Positions 33,607 through 42,616 are shown, counted from the stretch's first letter. The stretch: DNA of 55,298 bases from Pelagicoccus sp. (GCA_028284635.1 JANQRJ010000059.1:1-55298), one strand, 5' to 3'. Numbers and translations are program-made. Notes: generated by a model from the sequence alone, not told the origin.

Positions 33607-36600
33607 CTAGAATTCTCCGGTAAGCCCAAAGCTGATACGGCGCTTGTTCCAGTAGGAGTCGTCACCATATTGACGGTAGCCCTGTACGGAAAAACGAGCG
33701 CTTTCGAGAACATTGGTGATGTTGCAATACAAGCCCAAAGCATCGTTGAAACGATATTTCAGAGCGAGGTCCCATTCTCCGTCGTCGTCGAACTGATCGT
33801 CTCCGACGAAGGCGAATTCGCCGACCGACGAGCTTTCTTGCTGATCGACAAAGGCGAGACCTTCAATGTACTGCGAACGGTAGCGGTACGATATCGCGCC
33901 CAGGAACGGGCCCTTCTCGTATTCAAGCCCTACGAAATAGAGGGTGTTTGAAGCGCCACGAGTTGGCAGTCTATGATCGGTGCGGCCTGGATAGTCGGCA
34001 TCGGACGTCGTCAAAGTCGCATTTGCATTCAGCGTGAAGTCGCTGAGGCCGTCGGAAATAGCTCCGAGATTCTGGTACCAAGCAAGTTCCAGCCCCCAGT
34101 TAATAGCTCCAGGGCCCGCCTGAGCTGTTACTACTTCCACATTGTCGCCTAGCTCCGGATCGAGACCGAAATCAGCAGCTGTCCCTGTCTCGATAGAGGA
34201 GAAGGAAAAATTCTCTATATCCTTGTAAAACAGGCCAGCAGAGATAAGTCCGCCATTCTTCGTATAGTACTCAAGACTTAGGTCGAAGTTGTCGGAGCGT
34301 AGATTCGGCAGAAACGAATTTCCTCGGGAAACCGAAACCGGATCATCGTTCTCGTCGATTCTGGTTATTCCTACTAGGTCGGAGAAGTTAGGACGACCGT
34401 AGGTCCTGCCTAGGGACACGCGACCGGTTAGGTTCTCGTCGAAGAAGTACTTCAAGTGAAACGAGGGTAGAAACTCGCTCGAGTTATTAGTCCGACTTTC
34501 CGTATCGATCGTCCTAATGGTTCCTTCCGAATCTCTGTATTGAATACCGGCTTCATTGTTGAAGACCGCCGAAGTCGAGGCGGACTGCTGTCCCGAAACG
34601 TAGCTTTCCTGCGGATCCACGAATTGGGTGACATCGAACTCAACCTTCTCGACACGGAAACCTCCGATGAACTCCCATTTCTCGCCTTCCCATTTTCCTT
34701 GGAAATAGGCTGCGTAGGTATCGCGAGTCGCAGTGTGGTCCAATTCGAAGGAGTCTTCCAAGCCACCACTCCTCAAGCTGAAGTACTCGCTATTCGTGGC
34801 ATTGGCTCTCATCTTGAGAACATCGGGAGTGAAAGCAATGCGGTAATTCTCGTCTCCTTCTATCGGATCATAGGGATTGTCTCTGAGAAACTCGGCATAA
34901 GGGAAAGCAGAGCGGGCGCTGAACTGCAACTCGTCCCAGTCGAGAGAACGTTCTTCCATCTGGATCTTCAGACCCATTTTCCATTCGCCACTGAAACCGA
35001 AACTATCTGCGAATGGAATAACCAAATTGGTTTCAAAGCCCAGATATTCCTCGGTGTTGGTCCGATCATTCAGCTCGAAGAAACCGAGAAAGAACCTGTC
35101 CGCATCCGCCTGGTCTGGGGCCGAGAAGCGGTCTGCGTCTGTGAGATTCGTGAAGATAGGCTGAAAGGGATCCCTCGAGCGATCGTAGGAAAACTGAAAA
35201 TTGTTGCGGCGAAATTCCGTATCGCTTTCCAACAACGTCTTCTCCGTTTCTGCAAGAAAGGCATTATAGTCCAGCGTTCCAAACGGCAATTCCGTTTTTC
35301 CACCGAAATGTATATTCATAAACTCGATGTCTATATCTTGCCATTCTGCTTCGTAACCCACGCGCCCACGGGCAGTACCGTCCGGATTCCAAGATGTAAC
35401 CGCAAAGGTGTCGCTCATATCGACGATCGTCGAAATACGCGTTGGAGAGCTTCCAAGCCGCACCAAACTACCCGGGTCGAATCCTGCAGCAGCCCAGGAG
35501 GATGGATCGTTGATCAACGCATCGATGTCTCCCTCGAATGTTTCACGAAACGTGAAGTAATTGCCAGGATTGTAGGCTGAATCCCCAGCCCCGACCAGAG
35601 AAACGAACTGATCGTAAGGATCCTCCGAACTCTCATGATCGTTATCCATGATCAAATGATGCCGAATGTCATCAGACTGACGATCCTCTTGATGATAAGT
35701 CGTCTTGAGAAAGAGCTCCGTGTTTTCGCTCAGCTTGTAATCGAAATTCAAGCTTAAGCCAATGCGTTTGCGTTCGATGTTATAGTTATTATACTCCGTA
35801 TCTTCGTGAAAGAATATAACATCTTGATTCGCCCCTTCCTCGGCTGCGGTGAGCCCTGGTGCCAGGTGGCTGTTGACTTCGTCCTGATTGCTACCAAAAT
35901 CGATTCGATGAAACATCGGAATCCAGTCGTAGTCGATATTGTCGAAGCCTTCGTTGATTTCGTGGTAGCTTAGAGCAGCGCTTATTCCGAAACGGCCTTC
36001 CTCTCCAATGATATCAGAGTAGGTGATCCCCAAGGTCGGAGAATATTCGTCGCGAAGATTCGAGACACTCCCACCCACTTTATAGGAAATGAAGCGGCCA
36101 TTGCGCTGGAAAGCGGAACGCGTTTCCAGATTTACGATGCCGCCCAGAGAATCCCCATCATGCTCGGGAAGCGGGTTCTTCCAAATCTCGACATTCGTAA
36201 TGGCATCTCCAGGAACGTCATCCAAGGCCATGCCATTGGCCGTGTCGCCGTAGGCGCCACCATCACCGATTCTACCAGGGCTACCGTTACCGGAAGAAGG
36301 CATTCGGTTGCCGTCTAGCTGCACATTTACATACTGAGTATCGACTCCACGAATATTAACATATCTTGGGACCTCCGAAAATCCATCGGTATCCACAGAC
36401 AATCCAGGCATCTTCTGAAGAGCCAAGCCAATGTTGCCATCGTTCATCTGGCCGAACTCCTCTTCGGAAATCACAGTCACCAAACCGGAGGCCACACGCT
36501 GTTGGTTGATTGCCGCCGACTGTCCCGTCAGCATAGCTTCGACGCGCACGCCCTCCAACTCGACGACGTCTTCCTGAAGATTGAAATCCACCGTTTGAAT

Positions 36601-36921
36601 GCTAAATCCGGAAATTTCCGTAGTCTGCGTCTGGCTGCCGAGCCCCAGATACGAAACTCTCAACCGCTGCTGGCCTTCAGGCAGACCGCTGATGCGGTAG
36701 CTGCCTCGCTGGTCAGTCGATGCGGAAAGGCTAGTGCCAAGCACTTGAACAAGCGCCCCTTGCAAATACTCGCCTGTCGTCTCGTTGAGAACGCGTCCGC
36801 GCACTGTACCGTCAGACTGGGCAAAAGCCGTACCTGCGCCAAGACAGGCAAAAGCGACTACGCAAGCAACTAGCTTGAGCGATGATCGCGTCGTAAGATC
36901 GATGAGTCGAAATGGTTTCAT
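33607..36921 (-). CDS. TonB-dependent outer-membrane receptor with carboxypeptidase-like N-domain
   Basis: A 1104-residue receptor. Signal peptide (residues about 1-34, ending GTAFAQ), then a CarboxypepD_reg-like beta domain (GTVRGRVLNETTGEYLQGAL to VDFNLQED, residues 38-115). A plug follows (ALQKMPGLSVDTDGFSEVPR, VNIRGVDTQYVNVQLDG, ITNVEIWKNPLPEHDGDSLG), then a 22-strand-type barrel with repeated aromatic strands, ending RRISFGLTGEF with the terminal Phe used by the BAM machinery. It imports a large or scarce ligand using TonB energy. Next to an exported phosphatase and the phn genes, an organophosphorus ligand is likely (inference). This class in Verrucomicrobiota and Xanthomonads often carries oligosaccharides. 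Confidence 0.9.
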   Translation of the reverse strand: MKPFRLIDLTTRSSLKLVACVVAFACLGAGTAFAQSDGTVRGRVLNETTGEYLQGALVQVLGTSLSASTDQRGSYRISGLPEGQQRLRVSYLGLGSQTQTTEISGFSIQTVDFNLQEDVVELEGVRVEAMLTGQSAAINQQRVASGLVTVISEEEFGQMNDGNIGLALQKMPGLSVDTDGFSEVPRYVNIRGVDTQYVNVQLDGNRMPSSGNGSPGRIGDGGAYGDTANGMALDDVPGDAITNVEIWKNPLPEHDGDSLGGIVNLETRSAFQRNGRFISYKVGGSVSNLRDEYSPTLGITYSDIIGEEGRFGISAALSYHEINEGFDNIDYDWIPMFHRIDFGSNQDEVNSHLAPGLTAAEEGANQDVIFFHEDTEYNNYNIERKRIGLSLNFDYKLSENTELFLKTTYHQEDRQSDDIRHHLIMDNDHESSEDPYDQFVSLVGAGDSAYNPGNYFTFRETFEGDIDALINDPSSWAAAGFDPGSLVRLGSSPTRISTIVDMSDTFAVTSWNPDGTARGRVGYEAEWQDIDIEFMNIHFGGKTELPFGTLDYNAFLAETEKTLLESDTEFRRNNFQFSYDRSRDPFQPIFTNLTDADRFSAPDQADADRFFLGFFELNDRTNTEEYLGFETNLVIPFADSFGFSGEWKMGLKIQMEERSLDWDELQFSARSAFPYAEFLRDNPYDPIEGDENYRIAFTPDVLKMRANATNSEYFSLRSGGLEDSFELDHTATRDTYAAYFQGKWEGEKWEFIGGFRVEKVEFDVTQFVDPQESYVSGQQSASTSAVFNNEAGIQYRDSEGTIRTIDTESRTNNSSEFLPSFHLKYFFDENLTGRVSLGRTYGRPNFSDLVGITRIDENDDPVSVSRGNSFLPNLRSDNFDLSLEYYTKNGGLISAGLFYKDIENFSFSSIETGTAADFGLDPELGDNVEVVTAQAGPGAINWGLELAWYQNLGAISDGLSDFTLNANATLTTSDADYPGRTDHRLPTRGASNTLYFVGLEYEKGPFLGAISYRYRSQYIEGLAFVDQQESSSVGEFAFVGDDQFDDDGEWDLALKYRFNDALGLYCNITNVLESARFSVQGYRQYGDDSYWNKRRISFGLTGEF

Positions 36922-36981
36922 AGTTCAATCCAGTAAATCAATAGTGAGAGGATAATGGACGCGGCGGAATCTAGGCCTCTT

Positions 36982-37000
36982 CTGTTAAGACTCTATTAAC
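36982..37000. promoter_or_regulatory. candidate Pho-type direct repeat between TonB receptor and phnI
   Basis: CTGTTAAGACTCTATTAAC contains TTAA twice with an 11-bp period, as in PhoP/PhoB boxes (TT(A/C)ACA repeats). It lies 60 bases upstream of the divergent receptor gene and 160 bases upstream of phnI. The position fits shared control of both; the match is short. Confidence 0.3.
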
Positions 37001-37162
37001 ACGCAGTGAAGCCACCCTTCCGGTTCGGTAACAAATCGATGACGGGACACCGCAGCCCATCCGCCTCGACAACGGTCGCGCAAGTAGCCTGCGCGCGTCG
37101 AAGACTTCCGCTTTATTGCTCCTTTATAAGAACTTAAAGATCTCCGGCGAAGATAGCGAACC

Positions 37163-38305
37163 ATGCAAACCGATACGCACGAGCCAGCGATAGAACGAGC
37201 GAGCCGACTCGCCGAGACCCAACGCTTCGAAAACCACGTCGATCCCGCCTCCATCGCCCAGATACTCGGCCAGATGAAGGCCCTGGTCGACCGCGTCATG
37301 GGCGAAGCGGGCCTCTACGCTCCGGAGCACGCCGCGATCGCCATCAAGCAAGCTCAAGGCGACAGCGTCGAAGCCTCCATGATCCTTCGCTCGTTTCGCC
37401 AGTCTCTTACCCGCCGCTACCAAACCGAGATGCTCGACACGGAAAACATGAGGCTGGAGCGGCGCATCTCGTCGGCATTTCGCGAAATACCGGGCGGGCA
37501 GATCCTCGGACCCACGCGCGACTACACGCAACGCCTCATCGAGGAGGATATCGCCTGGGAGACCCAGGCTTCCACGGAAGCCAAACGCGAAGAGCTGGAG
37601 AAGTCCCTGAAGACGGATATGGATGCCGAGCAGCTCGACCAGACCTACCCCAGAATATCCGACGTGTTGAAGGAGCAGGATCTCGTGCGATCGGTAGACG
37701 AACACGAAAACCGCGCCGTTTTCGACGCGACTCGAAACCCGATCGCCTACCCAGCTCCGCGAAGCGCAGCGCTCCAGACCCTCGCCCGCTCCGAGACCGG
37801 CGGCATGATGGCTCTCGGCTACAGCGCGATGAGAGGCCAAGGCGGCGATCACCCGACGATCGGCGAACTGCGCGTAGGCCTAGCTTGCCTCAAAGTGACA
37901 GACAAACGAGGCCGCACCCGTCACTTGGGCAGAATCCGAGTCACCGAATCGGCCAACATCTCGAAAATCAAAGTACGCAAGAAGGATCCCGTCCCGTATA
38001 TGTCTCTTGGATACGGGCTATGTTTCGGCCAAAACGAAACGAAAGCCATCTGCATGGGAATCCTGGACCGCAGCATGCGAGTACCAGGCGATGGAGCGCC
38101 CGCGGTAAGCCAGGAATTCGTCCTCCACCACCTGGAAGGCCCGGACAGCTACGGTTTCATCCAAAGCCTGACCATGCCGGAGTACGTCGGCATGGCGAGC
38201 GAGTTGCATGACCTGCGAGCCGCCATCGAACGCGAAAGGCGATCGCGAGAAGCGAAAACGGCCCGCGTTAAGAGCGAGCCTATCAGTAGCGTGGATCCCG
38301 CTTAG
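37163..38305 (+). CDS. phnI: C-P lyase subunit PhnI
   Basis: A 380-residue PhnI. It follows the family closely: DRVMGEAGLYAPEHAAIAIK, QAQGDSVEASMILRSFRQSL, MRLERRISSAFREIPGGQIL, DYTQRLIEEDIAWE, then MALGYSAMRGQGGDHPTIGE, YMSLGYGLCFGQNETKAICM and FIQSLTMPEYVGMASELHDL. PhnI with PhnG, PhnH and PhnL transfers the methylphosphonate group to the C1 of ATP ribose; alone it acts as a purine nucleosidase. The last residues (SSVDPA, stop) are encoded by the edge of a family D repeat. It is slightly longer than the E. coli protein (354). phnGHJKL are not adjacent. Confidence 0.9.
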   Translation: MQTDTHEPAIERASRLAETQRFENHVDPASIAQILGQMKALVDRVMGEAGLYAPEHAAIAIKQAQGDSVEASMILRSFRQSLTRRYQTEMLDTENMRLERRISSAFREIPGGQILGPTRDYTQRLIEEDIAWETQASTEAKREELEKSLKTDMDAEQLDQTYPRISDVLKEQDLVRSVDEHENRAVFDATRNPIAYPAPRSAALQTLARSETGGMMALGYSAMRGQGGDHPTIGELRVGLACLKVTDKRGRTRHLGRIRVTESANISKIKVRKKDPVPYMSLGYGLCFGQNETKAICMGILDRSMRVPGDGAPAVSQEFVLHHLEGPDSYGFIQSLTMPEYVGMASELHDLRAAIERERRSREAKTARVKSEPISSVDPA

Positions 38306-38440
38306 CAGGACCGCGTCCGCGGTTTGCCCTCATCATCAACCTTCCTCATCTTCATCCTCATCCCAGGATGAAGATGAAGATGAGGATGAGGATGGGGATG
38401 GGGATGGGAAACGCAGCGGACGCGATCCCGCTCAGCGCAT
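38287..38440. repeat. palindrome with microsatellite core (family D), overlapping phnI end
   Basis: GTAGCGTGGATCCCGC..GACCGCGTCCGC faces GCGGACGCGATCCCGCTCAGC. The stem between (38339-38412) is made of TCATC/TTCATCC units against GATGAAGATGAGGATGGGGATG units around a CCCAGG centre. The left end encodes the last codons of phnI. Confidence 0.8.
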
Positions 38441-38650
38441 AGGCATCAACTTAACGCCATAGGCCTCCAGAAACGCGCTTTGAGAGTCGTGTTTCACCTA
38501 TTGCGCCAACGCAAAGGTGGAGAGTTCGGCCTCTTGCAGGCCAAACTGAGGTACGTTGTTACACCAGACTTCTGCCATCTAAAACGACAACGTTGAACAA
38601 TAAAGCGGCAAGATTCTGGATACGAATGTCTTGCGTAATTGCAGCTTTTG

Positions 38651-38714
38651 GTAGCCGAACTCGAAAGTGTTTGGTTCTGTGCCCTATCATCCAAACTCTT
38701 TCGAGTTCGGCTAC
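38651..38714. repeat. family C palindrome overlapping phnN stop
   Basis: GTAGCCGAACTCGAAAGTGT followed by TTGG faces CCAAACTCTTTCGAGTTCGG and CTAC. The CTA at 38711-38713 is the complement of the phnN stop codon. The rest of 38441-38650 shows no gene. Confidence 0.8.
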
Positions 38715-39274
38715 CTGGCGACTAGCGATCCCTTCGCAGACAGGAGCTCCAAGAAACGCTCCCCCGCCAGCTCGAGGGCGCCATCGTTGAGGATCCGCAC
38801 TAGATCCGGCCCCTCCTCCACCACGATATCGCTCGCCCTGCGTATCCGTTCTTCAACTTCACTAGGCGATTCCCTGCCTCGTTCGATCAGACGCTTTCTT
38901 AAAACTTCGGGCGAGACGGATATAAGGACCGGGACGAGACAGGAAAACCTCTTCCGAGCCGTTTCAAGGTAGCCGCGACTCCCATTCACGACCACGTTGC
39001 AGCCCGCCTGCAGCCATGCTTTCACCTCTATGCCAATCCCATAGCGGTAGCCATGACTGTCCCAGGACATGGCAAAAAGCCCCGCTCGCAGCCGGGCCTC
39101 GAACTCCACAGGCGAAACCGCTACGTGATTCTCTCCTCCCGCCAACGCATCTCTCGTTATATAGCGATGAGCAAAGACGGGGCAACCGTCGGCACGAACG
39201 CGCTGACGAGCGTAGTTCATCACGCTATCCTTTCCACTGCCGGAAGGGCCTATGACGTAAAAGAGCTTCGACAT
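38711..39274 (-). CDS. phnN: ribose 1,5-bisphosphokinase PhnN
   Basis: A 187-residue P-loop kinase. Walker A is IGPSGSGKDS at residues about 6-15. HRYITRDALAGGENHVAVSP matches the guanylate-kinase/PhnN nucleotide and ribose region, and VVNGSRGYLETARKRF and LRKRLIERGRES complete the LID part. PhnN converts ribose 1,5-bisphosphate to PRPP, the last step of C-P lyase phosphonate use. The frame reaches back to 39610 through a family A repeat; the ATG at 39274 is where the family begins. It is convergent with phnI. Its stop codon lies in a family C repeat. Confidence 0.88.
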   Translation of the reverse strand: MSKLFYVIGPSGSGKDSVMNYARQRVRADGCPVFAHRYITRDALAGGENHVAVSPVEFEARLRAGLFAMSWDSHGYRYGIGIEVKAWLQAGCNVVVNGSRGYLETARKRFSCLVPVLISVSPEVLRKRLIERGRESPSEVEERIRRASDIVVEEGPDLVRILNDGALELAGERFLELLSAKGSLVAR

Positions 39275-39366
39275 CCGGCCATGTTCCAAACCAACTATTT
39301 GCGCTAGATAAATATAGCAAAAAATCTTTCGGAAATTTCCAACAATTTGAAAACGATGCGTGCCGA

Positions 39367-39450
39367 AGGTAGGGACCGATCGCCGAGCGGTCCGCAGTGC
39401 CTGATGGAAATCTAACCAGTGCGGCTCGCTCGGCGATCGAGCCCTACCTC
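39367..39450. repeat. family A palindrome (copy 4)
   Basis: AGGTAGGGACCGATCGCCGA..TCGGCGATCGAGCCCTACCT. It is the inverse orientation of copies 1 and 3 (interior ATGGAAATCTAACCA). The rest of 39275-39536 shows no gene. Confidence 0.85.
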
Positions 39451-39536
39451 CCAATAAACTCGGAGTGAAGGAGTCGACTGTCATATACGGCATGCCGCAA
39501 CCGTCTTCGTTCTTCGAACTACGCTGAGTCATGAGC

Positions 39537-40331
39537 TCAGCCGATCTCCAATTCCACCCAAACACCAGCATGGTCACTCGGATGGAGCCCCGTCCTCGGA
39601 TCGAGTCCATTCAGACAAAGCCCCGCGCTCAATGGAGCGAACCTGGCCTCTCCCTTGCCATCAACACACCAGATCTGATCGATCTGCCGGCCCTGACCGG
39701 ACACCGTCGGCACAGGCGTAGTCGGGTCAAGAACGCTCAGAAAAGGCAGAGCACTCACGCAATCGACCTGGGCAAATGCAATCGCCCCATCGGCCTCCCT
39801 GCTGCTCCACTCGCAATTGAAATCTCCGCCCAGAATGCCCGGCACGAAACCCTCGGTGTCTCGCATGAAGAGAAGACTGCGAGCGATCTGATCCTGGCGA
39901 ATCGCTTGCTCTCCCCCGATGTGAGAGAAGTGGACGCAAACGCAGCCCACTACCCTTTCCCCCAGTACGACGGACGCCGCCAGAGCGATCCGCTCGCCCC
40001 CGGCATCGCTGCTCGGAAGAGGCACGACGAAGCCTTCGTCCCGAAAAGGGGAGCGACTCAATATAGCGAGACCCGACTCCGTCTCTCTCGAAGCCTGCTC
40101 ATGGAATCTCGCCTTACGACGCGCGGGAGCATATCGACACTCGAAGCCGAGCCTCCGAGCGAGAAAGGCCGCCGTATCGTCACCCGTCTCCTCGCACCGG
40201 AAGCACTCCTGCAGCAACACTACGTCAGGCGAAATATCCAAAAGGCCATCGCCCATCAGCTTGAGGCGATCTTGATAGAAGCCTTCGTTTTTCCAGGTGT
40301 TAAGCGATACGACCTTCAAGCAATTCGACAT
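39537..40331 (-). CDS. endonuclease/exonuclease/phosphatase-family hydrolase
   Basis: A 264-residue EEP-fold enzyme. Landmarks: KVVSLNTWKNEGFYQDR, DVVLLQECFR (catalytic Glu), ILGGDFNCEW (Asp and Asn), QIDQIWCVDG and SDHAGVWVELE (final Asp-His). EEP proteins cleave phosphodiesters in DNA, sphingomyelin or inositol phosphates. No signal peptide is seen after the ATG at 40331 (the frame reaches 40364). It is divergent from phnM (130-base spacer) and follows phnN in the same direction, so a phosphodiesterase step in phosphonate or organophosphate use is possible. Confidence 0.8.
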   Translation of the reverse strand: MSNCLKVVSLNTWKNEGFYQDRLKLMGDGLLDISPDVVLLQECFRCEETGDDTAAFLARRLGFECRYAPARRKARFHEQASRETESGLAILSRSPFRDEGFVVPLPSSDAGGERIALAASVVLGERVVGCVCVHFSHIGGEQAIRQDQIARSLLFMRDTEGFVPGILGGDFNCEWSSREADGAIAFAQVDCVSALPFLSVLDPTTPVPTVSGQGRQIDQIWCVDGKGEARFAPLSAGLCLNGLDPRTGLHPSDHAGVWVELEIG

Positions 40332-40461
40332 GGCGACAGAACCGCAAGCTGCGGCAACACCCAAGGACTCCGCAATAGCAAGCTACGTGGGCGCCAAATA
40401 TTTCCGGGCCCTTCATCGTTTCTTAACCAGCAGGAACTAGCGTCCACGCAACACACCTCCC

Positions 40462-41679
40462 ATGGGCAAGCTGCTGATAAGAAACGCTCGAGTCGTCACC
40501 GATTCCGAGGTAAAAGAGAACTGCGATCTACTCGTGGAGAACGGTCGGATCGAAAGCATCGGCCTTATCGAAGAAGATGTCGACGCGATCACTATAGACG
40601 GGACCGACAAGACCGTACTGCCGGGGATCATCGATTTGCATACCGACGCGTTGGAAGCGGAGATCACCCCTCGTCCGGGAGCGAATTTCCCGCTCGAGGT
40701 AGCTCTCCAGGAGATCGACTCCAAAATGCTGTGCTGCGGCATTACCACCGTATATCATTCCCTGCACCTCGGCTACGATGTCGCCACGCTCAAAAGCAAG
40801 TCCAAGTACTCGCGCGAGGAGATCTTCCGGGCCACGCGCGAACACGGCAAACGAAGGGCTCGAGCCAACTCGAAAATACACCTCCGCTTCGAAATCGTCG
40901 GTATCAAGGTTGTCGATACGCTCGATCGCCTTCTGGAAGAAGGCCTCGTAGACCTCCTCTCCTTCATGGACCACACCCCCGGCCAGGGCCAGTACCCAAA
41001 GGAGGAGTTTCTCAAACGACGGGTCGAGGAAGGCGTGTCTCGAGAAGACGCCATCGCGGACCTCGTTCGCATGCAGGCGCGGCCAAGAGTCGACAGCTCC
41101 CAACTGCAGCGGATCGCTCGCAAGGCCAGCGAACTCGACATACCCATCGCCTCCCACGACGACGACTCCGCGGAGAAAGTAGTCGAGAATCACAAGCTGG
41201 GCATCGGGATAGGAGAGTTCCCCATCACCCTCGAAGCCGCCCGCAAAGCCAAGGAGCTTGGCATGTGGGTGCTCGGCGGCGCCTCGAACGTGCTGCGCGG
41301 CGGCTCGCTCAGTGGAAATCTCTGTATGGCGGAGGCCATCGAAGCCGGGGCGCTCGACGGACTCTGCTCGGACTACTACCCGCCCTCTATCGTCCACGCT
41401 ATCTTCGCCTTGTCGGAAAAAGGAACCCTGCCGCTGGTCGAGGCCGTGCGGCTGGCGACTCTGAATCCCGCTCGAGCAGCTAGAATAGACCGCTACACCG
41501 GAAGCCTGGAACGCGGCAAGGACGCGGACATCATAGTCTTGGAAATCGCGGAAGGACGGCCAAGAGTGTGCAATACCATCGTGCAAGGACGCCTCGCCTA
41601 CAATTCGCCCGCCAAACGCCAGGCCCACGAATACCGAAAAGCCTCAGCAAGCCAACCCGACTACGCAGTCTCCCAATAG
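40462..41679 (+). CDS. phnM: alpha-D-ribose 1-methylphosphonate 5-triphosphate diphosphatase PhnM
   Basis: A 405-residue amidohydrolase-fold enzyme. Metal site and family signatures: GIIDLHTDALEAEITPRPG, GITTVYHSLHLG, LLSFMDHTPGQGQYP, IASHDDDSAEKV and LCSDYYPPSIVHA. PhnM removes pyrophosphate from the ribose 1-phosphonate 5-triphosphate made by PhnGHIL. It is followed after 18 bases by a 2H phosphoesterase gene, so the two are probably one operon. Length and motifs are complete. Confidence 0.92.
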   Translation: MGKLLIRNARVVTDSEVKENCDLLVENGRIESIGLIEEDVDAITIDGTDKTVLPGIIDLHTDALEAEITPRPGANFPLEVALQEIDSKMLCCGITTVYHSLHLGYDVATLKSKSKYSREEIFRATREHGKRRARANSKIHLRFEIVGIKVVDTLDRLLEEGLVDLLSFMDHTPGQGQYPKEEFLKRRVEEGVSREDAIADLVRMQARPRVDSSQLQRIARKASELDIPIASHDDDSAEKVVENHKLGIGIGEFPITLEAARKAKELGMWVLGGASNVLRGGSLSGNLCMAEAIEAGALDGLCSDYYPPSIVHAIFALSEKGTLPLVEAVRLATLNPARAARIDRYTGSLERGKDADIIVLEIAEGRPRVCNTIVQGRLAYNSPAKRQAHEYRKASASQPDYAVSQ

Positions 41680-41697
41680 CCTCATACGACCATTCCG

Positions 41698-42498
41698 ATG
41701 GAAACCCTCCAAACCGAACCCAGAGAGCTCGAATATCAGGCGTATCAAAAGCGTCAATACGCCGAGGTTTCCTCGGAAGCTCTCCATTTCAGAGCCGCCA
41801 AGCTCTCCAAAGGGGGAAGAGCGCGCTGGGACGGCACAGGCTGGAGCCCGCTTCCCTATCCCGGCTACGCTATGCAGGCCATGCTGGAAAGCAGTCCGAA
41901 CAACGCCGCTCTCCTCCCGGAACTGGTGTACCTGCAGTACGAAATAATATCGATCCTCGATCGCCCCGGAACGCTCTACCCTCTCCCAGCCGCAAGCTTC
42001 CACCAAACCGTCGCCAACACCTTTTCCGCAGATCGACTGCAACGCCACCTTATCGACAAGGACAAGTTCGAAGCATTTCCAGAGATGGTGAAAAACGCCA
42101 TCTCATCATTCCCCGCCACTTCAGAAGACCAGCCCGTCAAAATGCGCCTGATCGGAGCAAGCCTCTTCCGGACGGCGATCGGCGTCCTCGGCGTATTCGA
42201 AAATTCGAAGCACTTCGAACGAATCATCGCCTTTCGCGACCAGTTCTACCGCCAGCCCGAACTGTCCGCTCTCGGCCTGCGAAGAACACGCCCGTTTATC
42301 GGCCACGTCACCCTAGCCTATCTCGAAGCCGACCTGGAAGAAAGCGAGCAAACGCTGCTCGCAGAGGGCATCGCGAAACTCAACACCCGTCTCGGCAAAC
42401 GCTCGCTCGTCATGGAGATGCCGCAAGCGGAACTCCGTCGCTACGACACGCTCTCCGCCTTCATTTCAGAACCCCACTACCCAACAGCAACCCTCTAA
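41698..42498 (+). CDS. 2H-phosphoesterase-superfamily protein, possible PhnP substitute
   Basis: A 266-residue protein with the two HxT motifs of the 2H phosphoesterase fold: ASFHQTVAN (H102, T104) and FIGHVTLAYLE (H203, T205). These enzymes open cyclic phosphates (RNA 2',3'-cyclic phosphate, ADP-ribose 1'',2''-cyclic phosphate). It follows phnM directly, and no phnP (metallo-beta-lactamase fold) is in the window, so opening of 5-phosphoribosyl 1,2-cyclic phosphate is a reasonable proposal. The known phosphonate-operon 2H family is DUF1045; this protein is related in fold but I cannot say it is a member. Confidence 0.72.
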   Translation: METLQTEPRELEYQAYQKRQYAEVSSEALHFRAAKLSKGGRARWDGTGWSPLPYPGYAMQAMLESSPNNAALLPELVYLQYEIISILDRPGTLYPLPAASFHQTVANTFSADRLQRHLIDKDKFEAFPEMVKNAISSFPATSEDQPVKMRLIGASLFRTAIGVLGVFENSKHFERIIAFRDQFYRQPELSALGLRRTRPFIGHVTLAYLEADLEESEQTLLAEGIAKLNTRLGKRSLVMEMPQAELRRYDTLSAFISEPHYPTATL

Positions 42499-42616
42499 GA
42501 GAGCGTCCAATAAACCGAAACCACTATATACCGAAGGTAGGGACCGATCGCCGAGCGGTCCGCAGCGCCTTATGAAAACGAACCTACGCGGTACGTCGCA
42601 AGCGACGACCCTACTA
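42499..42616. repeat. chimeric repeat: family A left half, family B right half
   Basis: AGAGCGTCCAATAAA and AGGTAGGGACCGATCGCCGA with CGGTCCGCAGCGCC are family A. CGGTACGTCGCAAGCGACGA followed by CCCTAC is family B. The two halves cannot pair over their full length. Confidence 0.6.

Noticed and set aside
34540-35580. A 346-codon plus-strand frame inside the TonB receptor
   Set aside because: Antisense to barrel strands of a complete receptor; no start context or domain.
39531-41483. A 650-codon plus-strand frame spanning the EEP gene and phnM
   Set aside because: It is antisense to the EEP gene and out of frame with phnM, both of which show full family motifs. The translation is Arg/Ser/Pro-rich and low in structure.
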